DNA of 64,000 bases, from contig NZ_JAAZWE010000005.1 in NCBI RefSeq assembly GCF_013185185.1, forward strand, positions 62,001-126,000, given 5' to 3'. The number at the start of each line of letters is the position of its first letter. Within the stretch, counting starts at the first letter, position 1. The position numbers and the translations under genes were made by a program. Positions 53,942 to 62,366 of the stretch are shown here, in pieces. The notes beneath the pieces are model-generated. The model had not been told where the DNA came from, made no database searches, and was given only the letters and a program-made list of their open reading frames with translations. The stretch comes from Saccharibacillus endophyticus (GTDB lineage: Bacteria; Bacillota; Bacilli; Paenibacillales; Paenibacillaceae).

Positions 53942-55477
53942 TCACGCCGTTGCCGGACCGCATGCCCGCCTAAGCACCTGGCATAATTCGGATTGCCGAA
54001 CCGGCTTCGTCAGGGAAGCGAAGGAAGTCCGGCTCGAAGGCTCTGCTTCGCTGGAATGAGCCAGCGGCAGCAGCAGGATCAAAGGAGTTGCCGGCGAATT
54101 CGAAGCGGGAAGCCCAGGCAGCCGCGACGCTTCCTCCCGCACATCCCAATCGCTCAGCACCATATCAAAAGGCCCCTCTCGCACCATCGCCAGCGCTGCC
54201 TCCGGCCCGCTCGTTGCTTCGCGCACCTCCAAACCTAGTCGAATAGCCATTCGGGACAAGGTACGGCGTGTTCCCGCACCTGCCGCAGCCAGCAGCAGCC
54301 TGCGCCCTTGCAGGCGGGAAATGTCCGTCAAGCCTGCATGGGCTTCGCGCTCCAACTCAAGCGGCAGCACAAAGGTCATCAGCGTCCCTTGGCCTTTTCT
54401 GCCTTCAGCCCAAATCTTGCCGCCCATCAGATCAACCAATCTTTTGCTGATCGACAGTCCCAGACCCGTGCCTCCGTAGTCTCCTTCATCCGGCCGATGC
54501 ACCTGCTCGTAATCATGAAACAGTCGACCGATCCCGGCCTCCGAAATGCCGATCCCCGTATCCCGGACGCAGAACTCGATCCAGACGCGATCTTCTCCCT
54601 CGCCTTCGAGGCGCCGCGCCATGATTCGAATCTCGCCGGACGAGGTAAATTTGACGGCATTGCTGACCAGATTGCTGAGTACCTGCCGAATCTTGCGCAC
54701 ATCTCCAATCAGAACCAGCGAAGGATCAAGATCCAAATCCAACGTCAATTCAAGCCCCTCGCGCTGAGCGGCCTTGGCCGCGAATTGATACGCCGTGTCC
54801 TCCAACGCGCCGATCAGATCCATCGGAGCCGTCTCCAACTTCATCTGCCGAGCTTCGAGCTTGCCATAGTCGAGAATGCTGCCGACCAACTCTAAGAGCG
54901 ATTGCTGACTGTCTTCGATAATTTTCAGATATTGCTTCTGCTCTTCGGTCAATCCCGTTTCTTTTAACAACTGGGACATCGCTACGATGCCGTTCATCGG
55001 CGTGCGAATCTCGTGTCCCATCATCGCAAGAAGCTCCCCGGTATGACGGGCGGAGCGTTCGGCCGTTTCCGTGCTTTTGCGCAGCTCGTCCTCCCGTTTG
55101 AGCGAAGTGCTCTTCTGCTCCGACTCGGCCAGCTGGGCAATGACCGAAGCCGTGCGCTTCAAGCAAGCTTCCGTATCGCCCTCGAACGCCTCTCCGCTGC
55201 GCAGCGCTCCGATGATCCCCTGCTCCTGACCGCAGGAGAAAGGCAGCGGAACCGTGATCCCCCGCTCCGGGTTGCCTTGCAGCAGCAACAGTTCCCCCGG
55301 TTGAACCCCTTCATGCTCCCGGCCCCAGACGATCAGGGTACGCATGCCGATTTCGGTACGTTTTGCCACAAACAACGTCTCCGCCCGCGTCGCTCCTGCG
55401 GCAAGAGCCAGCAAGTCATCGGCCGCCGCACGAAGGGCGGGCGAGGGGCAGAGATCCGTTTGCATCGAATATTTCAT
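53942..55477 (-). CDS. Soluble hybrid histidine kinase with GAF-like sensor and degenerate receiver
   Basis: 511 residues with no membrane helix. Residues 15-125 form a GAF-like sensor, then a coiled segment, HisKA with MMGHEIRTPMNGIVAM (His), HATPase with NLVSNAVKFTS, DTGIGI and YGGTGLGLSISKRLVDLMGG, and a C-terminal receiver-like domain (about 390-505). The receiver keeps Asp in FDMVLSDWD and Lys in SLTKPVRQ but the acidic pair normally at its start is replaced by AAAG, so magnesium binding and phosphorylation are doubtful. It sits alone behind a long leader; the partner is unknown. Confidence 0.87.
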   Translation of the reverse strand: MKYSMQTDLCPSPALRAAADDLLALAAGATRAETLFVAKRTEIGMRTLIVWGREHEGVQPGELLLLQGNPERGITVPLPFSCGQEQGIIGALRSGEAFEGDTEACLKRTASVIAQLAESEQKSTSLKREDELRKSTETAERSARHTGELLAMMGHEIRTPMNGIVAMSQLLKETGLTEEQKQYLKIIEDSQQSLLELVGSILDYGKLEARQMKLETAPMDLIGALEDTAYQFAAKAAQREGLELTLDLDLDPSLVLIGDVRKIRQVLSNLVSNAVKFTSSGEIRIMARRLEGEGEDRVWIEFCVRDTGIGISEAGIGRLFHDYEQVHRPDEGDYGGTGLGLSISKRLVDLMGGKIWAEGRKGQGTLMTFVLPLELEREAHAGLTDISRLQGRRLLLAAAGAGTRRTLSRMAIRLGLEVREATSGPEAALAMVREGPFDMVLSDWDVREEASRLPGLPASNSPATPLILLLPLAHSSEAEPSSRTSFASLTKPVRQSELCQVLRRACGPATA

Positions 55478-55780
55478 TTGTCAGTCACCTGCTTTCCAAG
55501 AAAATAAGGAAGAGGCAATGCGCCTGCCGGTAATCGGATTGCCGAAATAGGCAGCGCAATAGCTCCTGAAGCGAGGAAGTCGGGAACGCCATCGGGAATA
55601 ATCGTGAGGACAACCAGATCGGATTCTCGTGTCGAAGAGGAAGTAGGCGAGCAACGGCTCCCGAAGTGCCGGAACGTTCTCTATATTGAAAAAACGGGGG
55701 ATGCGGACCGTTCGTTTGGCCTCTTGGACAAAAAAGTTTCCAATTTTCTCAAAATGCCGGATTTGGAATCATTATAGCAC
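55478..55780 (-). promoter_or_regulatory. Promoter and about 290-nt leader of the hybrid-kinase gene
   Basis: An extended -10 TGCTATAAT lies at about 55771-55779 on the minus strand, so the message would carry a leader of about 290 nt. The leader has a CGGC/GCCG hairpin and one frame open for about 65 codons without a start codon. No known riboswitch class was recognised. Poor -35. Confidence 0.4.
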
Positions 55781-55877
55781 TCTCCGGGGGGGCCGCGTCC
55801 AATCAAAACAATTGATAACTTGATCGATTTTGCCGACTCGCTCATTGATGGGACATAAGAGCTTATATGTTGACGGC

Positions 55878-55903
55878 GTTTAAAAACCCAGGGGGCTGGG
55901 TAA
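55878..55903 (+). promoter_or_regulatory. Sigma-B promoter of the CsbD gene
   Basis: GTTTAA (55878-55883), a 14-bp spacer, and GGGTAA (55898-55903): a match to the general-stress consensus, 57 bp before the start codon. CsbD genes are classical sigma-B targets. Confidence 0.85.
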
Positions 55904-55959
55904 GTATAAACTAGCATCACATGTGAGTTTATCCCGTAGAAGAGAAGGAGTTGTTCATC

Positions 55960-56142
55960 ATGGCAGACAACGGATTGGGCGATAAAATCAAAGCAGGCGT
56001 CAACAAAGCCAAAGGCGAGATCAAGGATCAAGTCGGTAACGCCAAAAACGACCCGGGTCTTCAGGCCGAAGGCAAAGCGGATAAAGCCAAAGGTGCCGTT
56101 CAAGATAAAATCGGCGACGTGAAAAACAGAGACAAACACTAA
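55960..56142 (+). CDS. csbD: CsbD-family general stress protein
   Basis: 60 residues from ATG 55960, with AAGGAG 9 nt upstream. Highly charged and repetitive, with the pattern KIKAGVNKAKGEIKDQVGNA repeated as KADKAKGAVQDKIGDVKN, the CsbD fold of four short helices. Biochemical function unknown; the gene is induced by heat, salt and starvation in B. subtilis. Controlled by the sigma-B promoter at 55878. Confidence 0.93.
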   Translation: MADNGLGDKIKAGVNKAKGEIKDQVGNAKNDPGLQAEGKADKAKGAVQDKIGDVKNRDKH

Positions 56143-56438
56143 AGCTTCGAATGCGAAGCTCCTACATTTGACATTCAAGCCGTGCTGCTTTTAGCGTTGA
56201 AAAGGCAGCACGGCGGTTCGACGCACGATGCTCGTGCGCTCTTACCCTAATGGATTGACCTACATCGAGCAAACGACGTCGAGCCGATCGGCGTCGGCCG
56301 AAGCCTGGTAGCTTGTTAACGCTAAAAGTAAGGTTGCGCCCGTCTGAAATACACCTAAAACGCGTGTATTTCAGCCAAACGTAATCCTATGATTAAGAGT
56401 CGACAAGCCCTTAGAGGCTGCGGTTACGAACACCTATG
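56143..56438. other. Convergent intergenic region with several hairpins and no gene seen
   Basis: Holds GCCGTGCTGC/GCAGCACGGC (56177-56212, no T-run after it), GCACGA/TCGTGC, and a perfect CTGAAATACAC/GTGTATTTCAG stem (56344-56374). It does not match tmRNA, RNase P, 6S or SRP RNA features I know. Could be csbD 3' UTR or a small RNA. Confidence 0.4.
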
Positions 56439-56476
56439 AAAAGACCACCCCCGCACATGCGGGCTGTGGTCTTTTT
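56439..56476. terminator. Bidirectional terminator for the alpha-galactosidase and csbD sides
   Basis: AAAAGACCAC/GTGGTCTTTT stem extended by CCCGC/GCGGG; T-runs on both sides. Confidence 0.85.
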
Positions 56477-56505
56477 GCCGTTCGGGGAAGATATTTCGAA
56501 TAGCG

Positions 56506-58605
56506 TCAACGTTCCGCGACCTCGAATAATCTGGCGGTCCTGCTTCTTTCCAGACGGACCTTAAGCGCACCCGCTTCTCCGTCCCAAACGCAGTCTCCGC
56601 CCGGCTTTCCTTGCGGATACAGCAGACGACAATCCGCAGCTTTGCCGATCATTCCGGATACCGGGAGGGCGGTTTCGCTCTCTTCCGCGTCAATACGCCA
56701 TACGGCTATATACCGCTTGCCGCCTCGACGCAGTCCGAAGCTGACCCATCCGTCTTCGACCTTCGGCAAGCCGAGCGGCCAGAACGGAAGCCCTTCGCGG
56801 ATATCGCCCCGGATCGACTTATACAGATCAAGCGCTTCGCGGACAAGCTCGCGGCGCGGCGCACTCAATTCGGCCAAATGCCCGCTCTGATGCACCCGCA
56901 GCAGCAGCGCGTTCACCATATTGAATACGACTTCCTCGTCATCGCCTTCACGCAGCGGATACGACCAGATTGCCGACTGTTCGGGCGTCAGCGCGGCAGG
57001 CGAACTTGCCGCGATCTGCGCGTATTTCACGTAATCCTCCTGATCGCTTGTCGACTGGATGCTATGACGGCTGAGCATCGCGTAATCCATTCGCATCCCG
57101 CCGCTGGAGCAGTTTTCGATGACCAGTTCCGGGTACGTCGCAAAGGTTCGGTCGATCCAGGCCAGATAAGCCCGATTATGTCCCAGCAGACCTTCGCCCA
57201 AACTATCCGCGTCCGTCTCCGTTCCGACACCCGCGTTGATGTTATAGTCCATCTTGATATAACCGACTCCGTATTCTTCGACCAATCGGCGAATCACTTC
57301 ATCGGCATGCGCGACAACCGCCGGATTGCGGAAATCGAGTTGGTAGCGGCTGCGATCCTTGACCCTTTTTCCGTGACGCATAAAGAACCAGGAATCGTCC
57401 GTCTCCGCAAGCTTCGGACTGTTGATGCCCATCACCTCGATCTCCAGCCATAGCCCGGGAATCATGCCTTTGCCGCGAATATAGTCCAAGACGTATTTGA
57501 TCCCTTCCGGGAAACGCTCTGCCGACGGCAGCCACTCGCCGACGCCGTCCCACCACTTGCCGGGCGAATACCAACCGCAGTCGATGCAGAAATATTCGCA
57601 GCCCACGTCCGCGGCGGCATCGATCAGCGGCAGCAGATTCTGCGTCGTCGGATTGCCCCACAGGCAGTTCATGTAGTCGTTGAAAATGATGCGCAGCTTC
57701 TCGTTGTCCGTATTCGGACGGCGCGCAGCGCGGCGGTAGCGGGTCAGCTCGCCGATTGCTTCTTCAAAACCGCCGAGCACGAAACCGACCGCTACCGGCA
57801 CGCTGATGAACGACTCGCCCGGCAGCAGTTTTTTCCACCAGCCGTGATCATGCTCGGACGGCCCGCTCGCCAGCAAGGAAAGATGATCGAATTGATTCAG
57901 CAGCTCCCAGTGCCACGATCCGTTATGCTCGATCTGCCAGAACAGCGTCGTGCCTGCCTCTTCGTTCTCGAGCAGCCCCATCGGCAAATGCTCGGCAGCC
58001 GCCCAGGAACCGGTATTGCTCAGACTTACCCGTTTCGAGCTGCGATCCGTCATATGCGCAAGTCCCAGCTCCGGCAGCGTATTGGATCGCCATTGCACCT
58101 CGCTTTGCCAGCCGTTATGCGCCAGATGCAGCTTCATTTTATCGTCCTGGTCGCGTGCTCCGTCCTTGGCCAATCCATTCAGCGAGAACGAAGACACATA
58201 CTCGACGCCCAACTCTTCCGAGCCATGGTTGCGCAGCTCCGTCCAGCTTTTGAGCACCGCAAGCCCGTCATGGAACTGGTAAAAAGAAACCGTCTCAAGC
58301 CCGGTCGCCGGATCATTCATCTCCAACGCGAACAGCAGCCCCGTGTCATTGCGTTCTTCGTAATGCCGCGCATATTTCATCCGCAGCCCCGGATAAGACG
58401 CCCGATGGCTCCGCCCATGATACTCGTCCCGGTCTTCCCCGCTAAGCTGCACTTCCAGCACCCGGAATCCCTGCTCCGCTTTTTCTTCGATACGTCCTTC
58501 TTCGAACGGTAAAACTCCCCCGTGCAGCAGCCGAACGTCCCCGTCTTCCGTTACGTCGAACACTAAGCTTAAACCGTTTTCGGAAATTTCGATCCTTTTG
58601 CCCAT
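56506..58605 (-). CDS. GH36 alpha-galactosidase
   Basis: 699 residues, no signal peptide, so cytoplasmic. The central barrel has YIKMDYNINAGVG (nucleophile Asp) and IENCSSGGMRMDYAML (acid/base Asp), with WGNPTTQNLLP and CGWYSPGKWWDGVGEWLP around the substrate site; an N-terminal beta-rich domain and a C-terminal beta domain complete the GH36 layout. It hydrolyses terminal alpha-galactose from melibiose, raffinose-type sugars or galactomannan side chains. No sugar importer or regulator is adjacent, although a sugar ABC operon lies 8 kb away. The start ATG at 58605 follows GAGGGGGAAGAG. Confidence 0.93.
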   Translation of the reverse strand: MGKRIEISENGLSLVFDVTEDGDVRLLHGGVLPFEEGRIEEKAEQGFRVLEVQLSGEDRDEYHGRSHRASYPGLRMKYARHYEERNDTGLLFALEMNDPATGLETVSFYQFHDGLAVLKSWTELRNHGSEELGVEYVSSFSLNGLAKDGARDQDDKMKLHLAHNGWQSEVQWRSNTLPELGLAHMTDRSSKRVSLSNTGSWAAAEHLPMGLLENEEAGTTLFWQIEHNGSWHWELLNQFDHLSLLASGPSEHDHGWWKKLLPGESFISVPVAVGFVLGGFEEAIGELTRYRRAARRPNTDNEKLRIIFNDYMNCLWGNPTTQNLLPLIDAAADVGCEYFCIDCGWYSPGKWWDGVGEWLPSAERFPEGIKYVLDYIRGKGMIPGLWLEIEVMGINSPKLAETDDSWFFMRHGKRVKDRSRYQLDFRNPAVVAHADEVIRRLVEEYGVGYIKMDYNINAGVGTETDADSLGEGLLGHNRAYLAWIDRTFATYPELVIENCSSGGMRMDYAMLSRHSIQSTSDQEDYVKYAQIAASSPAALTPEQSAIWSYPLREGDDEEVVFNMVNALLLRVHQSGHLAELSAPRRELVREALDLYKSIRGDIREGLPFWPLGLPKVEDGWVSFGLRRGGKRYIAVWRIDAEESETALPVSGMIGKAADCRLLYPQGKPGGDCVWDGEAGALKVRLERSRTARLFEVAER

Positions 58606-58708
58606 ATCTCTTCCCCCTCTTCCTATTTCAACTTCGATAAGCCTGATTATACCTTACTCCGACGCGTTGATGATAGCGCTTTAAAAGATACCGTGCGGGA
58701 TTATACCT

Positions 58709-58918
58709 TGGGTGGCTTCAGAGGGAATGCGTTCCGATCGCGTGTTGAATTGGGAAGGCTTCGACATAGAATTACGCCTGGGTGGCTTCAAAGAGAACCC
58801 GTTTCGGTCGCGTGTTGAATTTGGGAAGCTTTGATTAGACTGGACTGAGGGAGCTTCCCAAATTCAAAGGCGAACGCTGACGCTCCTGCACTGGATTCCC
58901 TTTTCCGCCAATCGGCTG
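58709..58918 (+). repeat. Intergenic hairpin element F (type II) preceded by a truncated copy
   Basis: A full copy at about 58778-58918: GTTTCGG, P2 TCGC/GCGA, P3 GAATTTGGGAAGCT/AGCTTCCCAAATTC, and the 3' inner arm with the extra ACGCTGACGCT hairpin and TGCACT. A second 5' half (58709-58770: GGGTGGCTTCAGAGGGAA..GATCGCGTGTTGAATTGGGAA) repeats the first arm just upstream without its partner. Confidence 0.78.
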
Positions 58919-58947
58919 AATCCTCCGGCGAAGCCGGAGGAAGGGAT

Positions 58948-58979
58948 AAAAAAACAGCGCTCCGCAAGCGAGCGCCGTT
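58948..58979 (-). terminator. Minus-strand terminator downstream of the TVP38-type gene
   Basis: AACGGCGCTC/GAGCGCTGTT-type hairpin followed by T7 on the minus strand; lies 220 nt past the stop at 59199, beyond element G. Confidence 0.75.
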
Positions 58980-59063
58980 AATCAAGGTCTAGAACTTTAC
59001 CGTTTTCCCCAGAAGAAAACGGTGCCTACCCTACCTAACCCCCATATGCGAGCGACTGAGCTG

Positions 59064-59195
59064 GGACGAAGGGGAGGGTCTGTGAAGGAGCGTTAGCGCT
59101 CGCCTTTGCATTCGGGAAGCCTCCATTTAAATATCATCAAGCTTCCCGAATGCAACACGCGACCGGAACAGACCCTCCCCGCAGTCCCCTCGTCC
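59064..59195 (-). repeat. Intergenic hairpin element G (type II)
   Basis: Outer GGACGA/TCGTCC, P1 GGGGAGGGTCTGT/ACAGACCCTCCCC, P2 TCGC/GCGA, P3 GCATTCGGGAAGC/GCTTCCCGAATGC, and the extra GAGCG/CGCTC hairpin in the 3' inner arm. It begins 3 bp after the TVP38-type gene stop and faces element F. Confidence 0.82.
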
Positions 59196-59198
59196 ACG

Positions 59199-59801
59199 TC
59201 ACTCCGACGATGATCGAGTGAAATAAGCTTCCGCCTTCCTGCTCCCCCAAAAGGAGAGCGCCAAAAACCCCACCACGTAAAGAAGCTCGTACGGCCGCTC
59301 GATGAAGCGTCCGAGATCGTGGCCGACGTAGGATACGGCCAGGACCATGATGGCTTTGCCGCCTGCGATCGCGAAGAAGAAGGCCAGTTTGGGCATGCGG
59401 ACGATCGCGGCGGCGGTGTTGACGAGAGCGAACGGCCCCAAAGGCATCATGCTCAAAATAAATACGAAACTGAACGCGTTGCGGCGCGCCCAAGTCAAGC
59501 TTTTTTGCACCTTCGGGCGTTCGGCCCAGCGCAAGAAGTACGGGTGTGACGCAATCGCGCGCACGATCAGAAACGTCGTCATGCAGCCTGCGATCAAGCC
59601 GATCCAGGAATACAAAAATCCGAACCACAACCCGTAAGCGGCAGCGTTGACCCCTACGATGACCGCAGTCGGAAGAGGAGGGATGAATGATTTGAGAAAC
59701 GTCAGGAAAATGCCCGGCAGCGGACCCCATGAACGGAAACGCTCCATCCATTCGTTCAGATTCTCCTCCGTCATATACGACAATAGGTTTGATATCAACA
59801 A
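59199..59801 (-). CDS. TVP38/TMEM64-family (VTT-domain) membrane protein
   Basis: 200 residues from TTG 59801, chosen because AAAGGAG sits 8 nt upstream; an ATG at 59774 has no such site. About five to six membrane helices, with FLKSFIPPLPTAVIVGVNAAAYG and SMMPLGPFALVNTAAAIVRM, the two re-entrant-loop motifs of the VTT/DedA superfamily (B. subtilis YtxB/YdjZ-like). Roles of relatives include lipid scrambling or undecaprenyl-phosphate recycling; not known here. Divergent from the cupin gene, with a -10 TATAAT at about 59873-59878. Confidence 0.88.
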   Translation of the reverse strand: MLISNLLSYMTEENLNEWMERFRSWGPLPGIFLTFLKSFIPPLPTAVIVGVNAAAYGLWFGFLYSWIGLIAGCMTTFLIVRAIASHPYFLRWAERPKVQKSLTWARRNAFSFVFILSMMPLGPFALVNTAAAIVRMPKLAFFFAIAGGKAIMVLAVSYVGHDLGRFIERPYELLYVVGFLALSFWGSRKAEAYFTRSSSE

Positions 59802-59994
59802 ATGCGGTACTCCTTTCGGGGTTCCTTGTCCGGCTGTAGGGCATGCGCGCACTCTAGCCGGCATATCCGCTATTATAGCCGCTAACTGTACCGTTTTGCC
59901 GCAAAAATATGGATTTTCTCGCAACGCGGTCGATCAATCGCCTGAGGTTTCGGGTAATCATTGCCATACGACCGGAAACGGAGGCACACATCCA

Positions 59995-60516
59995 ATGAGT
60001 GAAAAACACAGCGTACAAATCTTTCATTTCGAAGACAATGGGAGCATTCCCAACAACCCGAATCTACCCGTGATCTTGTACCCTGGAGCATTAATCGACA
60101 AGCCGGAATGGTGCGAGTCGGTATTCAACGGCAACGGTTGGCGCAATAGTTGGGAAAACGGCGTGTTCAACTATCATCATTACCATAGCAACACGCATGA
60201 GGTACTCGGCGTTACGCACGGTTCGATCTTGATTCGATTGGGCGGCGAAGACGGCAAATCTTTTGATCTGAAAGCAGGCGATGTGATCGTGCTTCCGGCC
60301 GGCACAGGTCATAAGCGAATAACCGCAAGCGATGATTTCCGTATCGTAGGTGCTTATCCGGACGGCATGGACTACAACACGAGACTCGAAAATGACGGAA
60401 AGCACGATGCGTCGATACAGGAGATCGCGGAGGTTCCGCTGCCCCGAACCGATCCCGTGTACGGGGACAAAGGTCCTTTGCTGGAGAACTGGAACAAAAG
60501 TATGAAACACGGATAA
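59995..60516 (+). CDS. YjlB-like cupin-domain protein
   Basis: 173 residues from ATG 59995 with CGGAGG upstream. The cupin core has FNYHHYHSNTHEVLG (metal-ligand His residues), GEDGKSFDLKAGDVIVLPAGTGH and IVGAYPDGMDYN. B. subtilis YjlB and its homologues share these blocks; a metal-dependent isomerase or dioxygenase role is only inferred. It ends near a clean terminator. No operon partners. Confidence 0.87.
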   Translation: MSEKHSVQIFHFEDNGSIPNNPNLPVILYPGALIDKPEWCESVFNGNGWRNSWENGVFNYHHYHSNTHEVLGVTHGSILIRLGGEDGKSFDLKAGDVIVLPAGTGHKRITASDDFRIVGAYPDGMDYNTRLENDGKHDASIQEIAEVPLPRTDPVYGDKGPLLENWNKSMKHG

Positions 60517-60539
60517 ATTTCGTTTTTCCTTGATTGCGA

Positions 60540-60561
60540 AGCGCCTTTGCGGCGCTTTTTT
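60540..60561 (+). terminator. Terminator after the cupin gene
   Basis: AGCGCC/GGCGCT hairpin with TTTTTT on the plus strand. Confidence 0.75.
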
Positions 60562-60661
60562 GTGTTATGATTTTCATGCTATTCCGGCGTGCGCGCAAAC
60601 GCGGCAAGCCGGCGATGCACGAGGCGAATGACCATTTTAACAGACAGGAGCTCCCACGTTC

Positions 60662-62263
60662 ATGAATGCCGCCTTCTCTACCTTTATTGCCTTGTTTGCA
60701 ATTTCCGGCGTGCTGAGCATTTTGCTTGCTCTATATAGTTCTTTTCAAAAAACGCGCTTCTCGGGGATGCACCTTTTCGTATTGATGTCGGTCGCGACGG
60801 CGATTTATACGTTCGGCAGTTCGATGGAACTTGCCAGCTCGTCATTAGAAAAAATCAAGTTCTGGATTTCGTTCGAGTATCTGGGACTGCCGTTTATTTC
60901 GCCGCTGAACCTTCTGGTCGTGATCCATTATGTCGGCCGCGAACGTTTGACGACGCCCCGCGCCGCGTTCGGCATTTTGTTGATTCCCGCGATCACTTCC
61001 GTCCTCATGCTGACCAACGATCTGCACGGGCTGGTATACCAGAGCATGGAACTGCGGACCGACGCGCCGTGGCCGCTGGTCGATTTCGTCATGGGCTTTT
61101 GGTACGTCGTCAACGGCAGTTACACGCTCGGGTGCGGCTTGGTCGGCATGTGGCTGCTGGCTCGGCATATGCGCCAAACGCTCAATGTGTACCGCAAGCA
61201 GACAGTCACCATGTTCCTTGGCCTGTTCATCCCGATCCTTACCTCCCTGATCTACATCATGAACTTGACCCCCTACCATATCGACCCGGTTCCCGCCACG
61301 ATGAGCTTGACCAATCTGCTCTACTGCTGGGCCATTTTGTCCGCGGGCATGCTGACGTCGACGCCGGTCGTGCGCGAAAATATTTTGGAAAGCATGCGTG
61401 ACGGGGTGATCGTGCTCGATCCTGCCGGAAGAATCGCCGATTACAACAAAGCCGCTTCGCTCCTGTTTCCGTTTCTGACCCCCGAAAAGATCGGCGCCGC
61501 GGCTGCCGAGGTGTTTCCCCGCAAGCAGCTCCGAGCCGAAGATGCCGATATGCGCTTTCTCGAAGCTGAAGAACGGCAGATCGAGTGGCTGGAAAGCGAC
61601 GGGATCCGGTATTACCGTACCCGGTCTTCGCCCGTGCACTACCGGCGCGGCGGCGCTTACGCAGGTCGGACGCTTGTCATCCTCGACGTGACGGAAAATG
61701 TCCTGCTCCATCGCAAATTGGAACGGATGGCCACCCACGACGGCATGACGCAAATTTATAACCGGACGCACTTTGTCGAATGTTCCGATCAGCTGTTGGC
61801 CGAATCCCGGCAGACGTCGGAACCGCTGACGATTGCGCTGTTCGATATCGACCGGTTCAAACTGATCAACGATACGTACGGACACGACGTGGGCGATACC
61901 GTGATTCGCCATGTCGTGCACGCCTGCAAAATCTATTTGGGCGACCGGGACGTCTTCGGCCGTTACGGCGGCGAAGAATTCGCTCTGTGCATGCCGGGTC
62001 GCTCACTGGACGAGGCGTTCAATTTGCTCGAAAGCGTAAGACGGGAATTGGCTTCCGGCCCCGTCATGACCGCGGCCGGCCCCGTCAGCGTGACGGCAAG
62101 CTTCGGTTTGACGGAAGCCCGAATCGGCAGTCCGCTCAAAACGCTGACGAAGATGGCGGATGACGCCCTCTACCTGGCCAAGCAGAGCGGTCGCAACAAT
62201 GTGCAAATCTCTTACGACACGGACGGGGAAGCCGAAGTATCGGGCAGCGGGACCGGGACCTAG
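60662..62263 (+). CDS. Membrane diguanylate cyclase (7TM sensor - PAS - GGDEF)
   Basis: 533 residues from ATG 60662 with CAGGAGC upstream. Seven hydrophobic segments (to about 225) are of the histidine-kinase-type 7TM sensor class. A PAS-like domain follows (about 240-345, starting NILESMRDGVIVLD), then GGDEF (365-520) with DIDRFKLINDTYGHDVGD and RYGGEEFALCMPG. The active-site GGEEF is intact, so it should make c-di-GMP. The inhibitory RxxD motif normally a few residues before GGEEF is absent (GDRD), so product inhibition may be lost. It has about 100 bp to the amidase gene downstream on the same strand, but that gene has its own ribosome site and may be separate. Confidence 0.93.
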   Translation: MNAAFSTFIALFAISGVLSILLALYSSFQKTRFSGMHLFVLMSVATAIYTFGSSMELASSSLEKIKFWISFEYLGLPFISPLNLLVVIHYVGRERLTTPRAAFGILLIPAITSVLMLTNDLHGLVYQSMELRTDAPWPLVDFVMGFWYVVNGSYTLGCGLVGMWLLARHMRQTLNVYRKQTVTMFLGLFIPILTSLIYIMNLTPYHIDPVPATMSLTNLLYCWAILSAGMLTSTPVVRENILESMRDGVIVLDPAGRIADYNKAASLLFPFLTPEKIGAAAAEVFPRKQLRAEDADMRFLEAEERQIEWLESDGIRYYRTRSSPVHYRRGGAYAGRTLVILDVTENVLLHRKLERMATHDGMTQIYNRTHFVECSDQLLAESRQTSEPLTIALFDIDRFKLINDTYGHDVGDTVIRHVVHACKIYLGDRDVFGRYGGEEFALCMPGRSLDEAFNLLESVRRELASGPVMTAAGPVSVTASFGLTEARIGSPLKTLTKMADDALYLAKQSGRNNVQISYDTDGEAEVSGSGTGT

Positions 62264-62366
62264 ACCAAGCTGGAAGCAACGCAAAAAAAAGCGCTTGGCT
62301 GAGACGTACCCGTGCGTCCTGATACCGATCGCCGTCCTCCAATCCCCAGAGAAAGAAGGAGCTGTC

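Noticed and set aside
56143..56505. tmRNA, RNase P RNA, 6S RNA or SRP RNA in the csbD downstream gap
   Set aside because: None of the characteristic conserved segments of those RNAs is present on either strand.
58788..58985. 65-codon minus-strand frame near element F
   Set aside because: It consists of the repeat element itself and ends near a terminator; no ribosome site or homology is seen.
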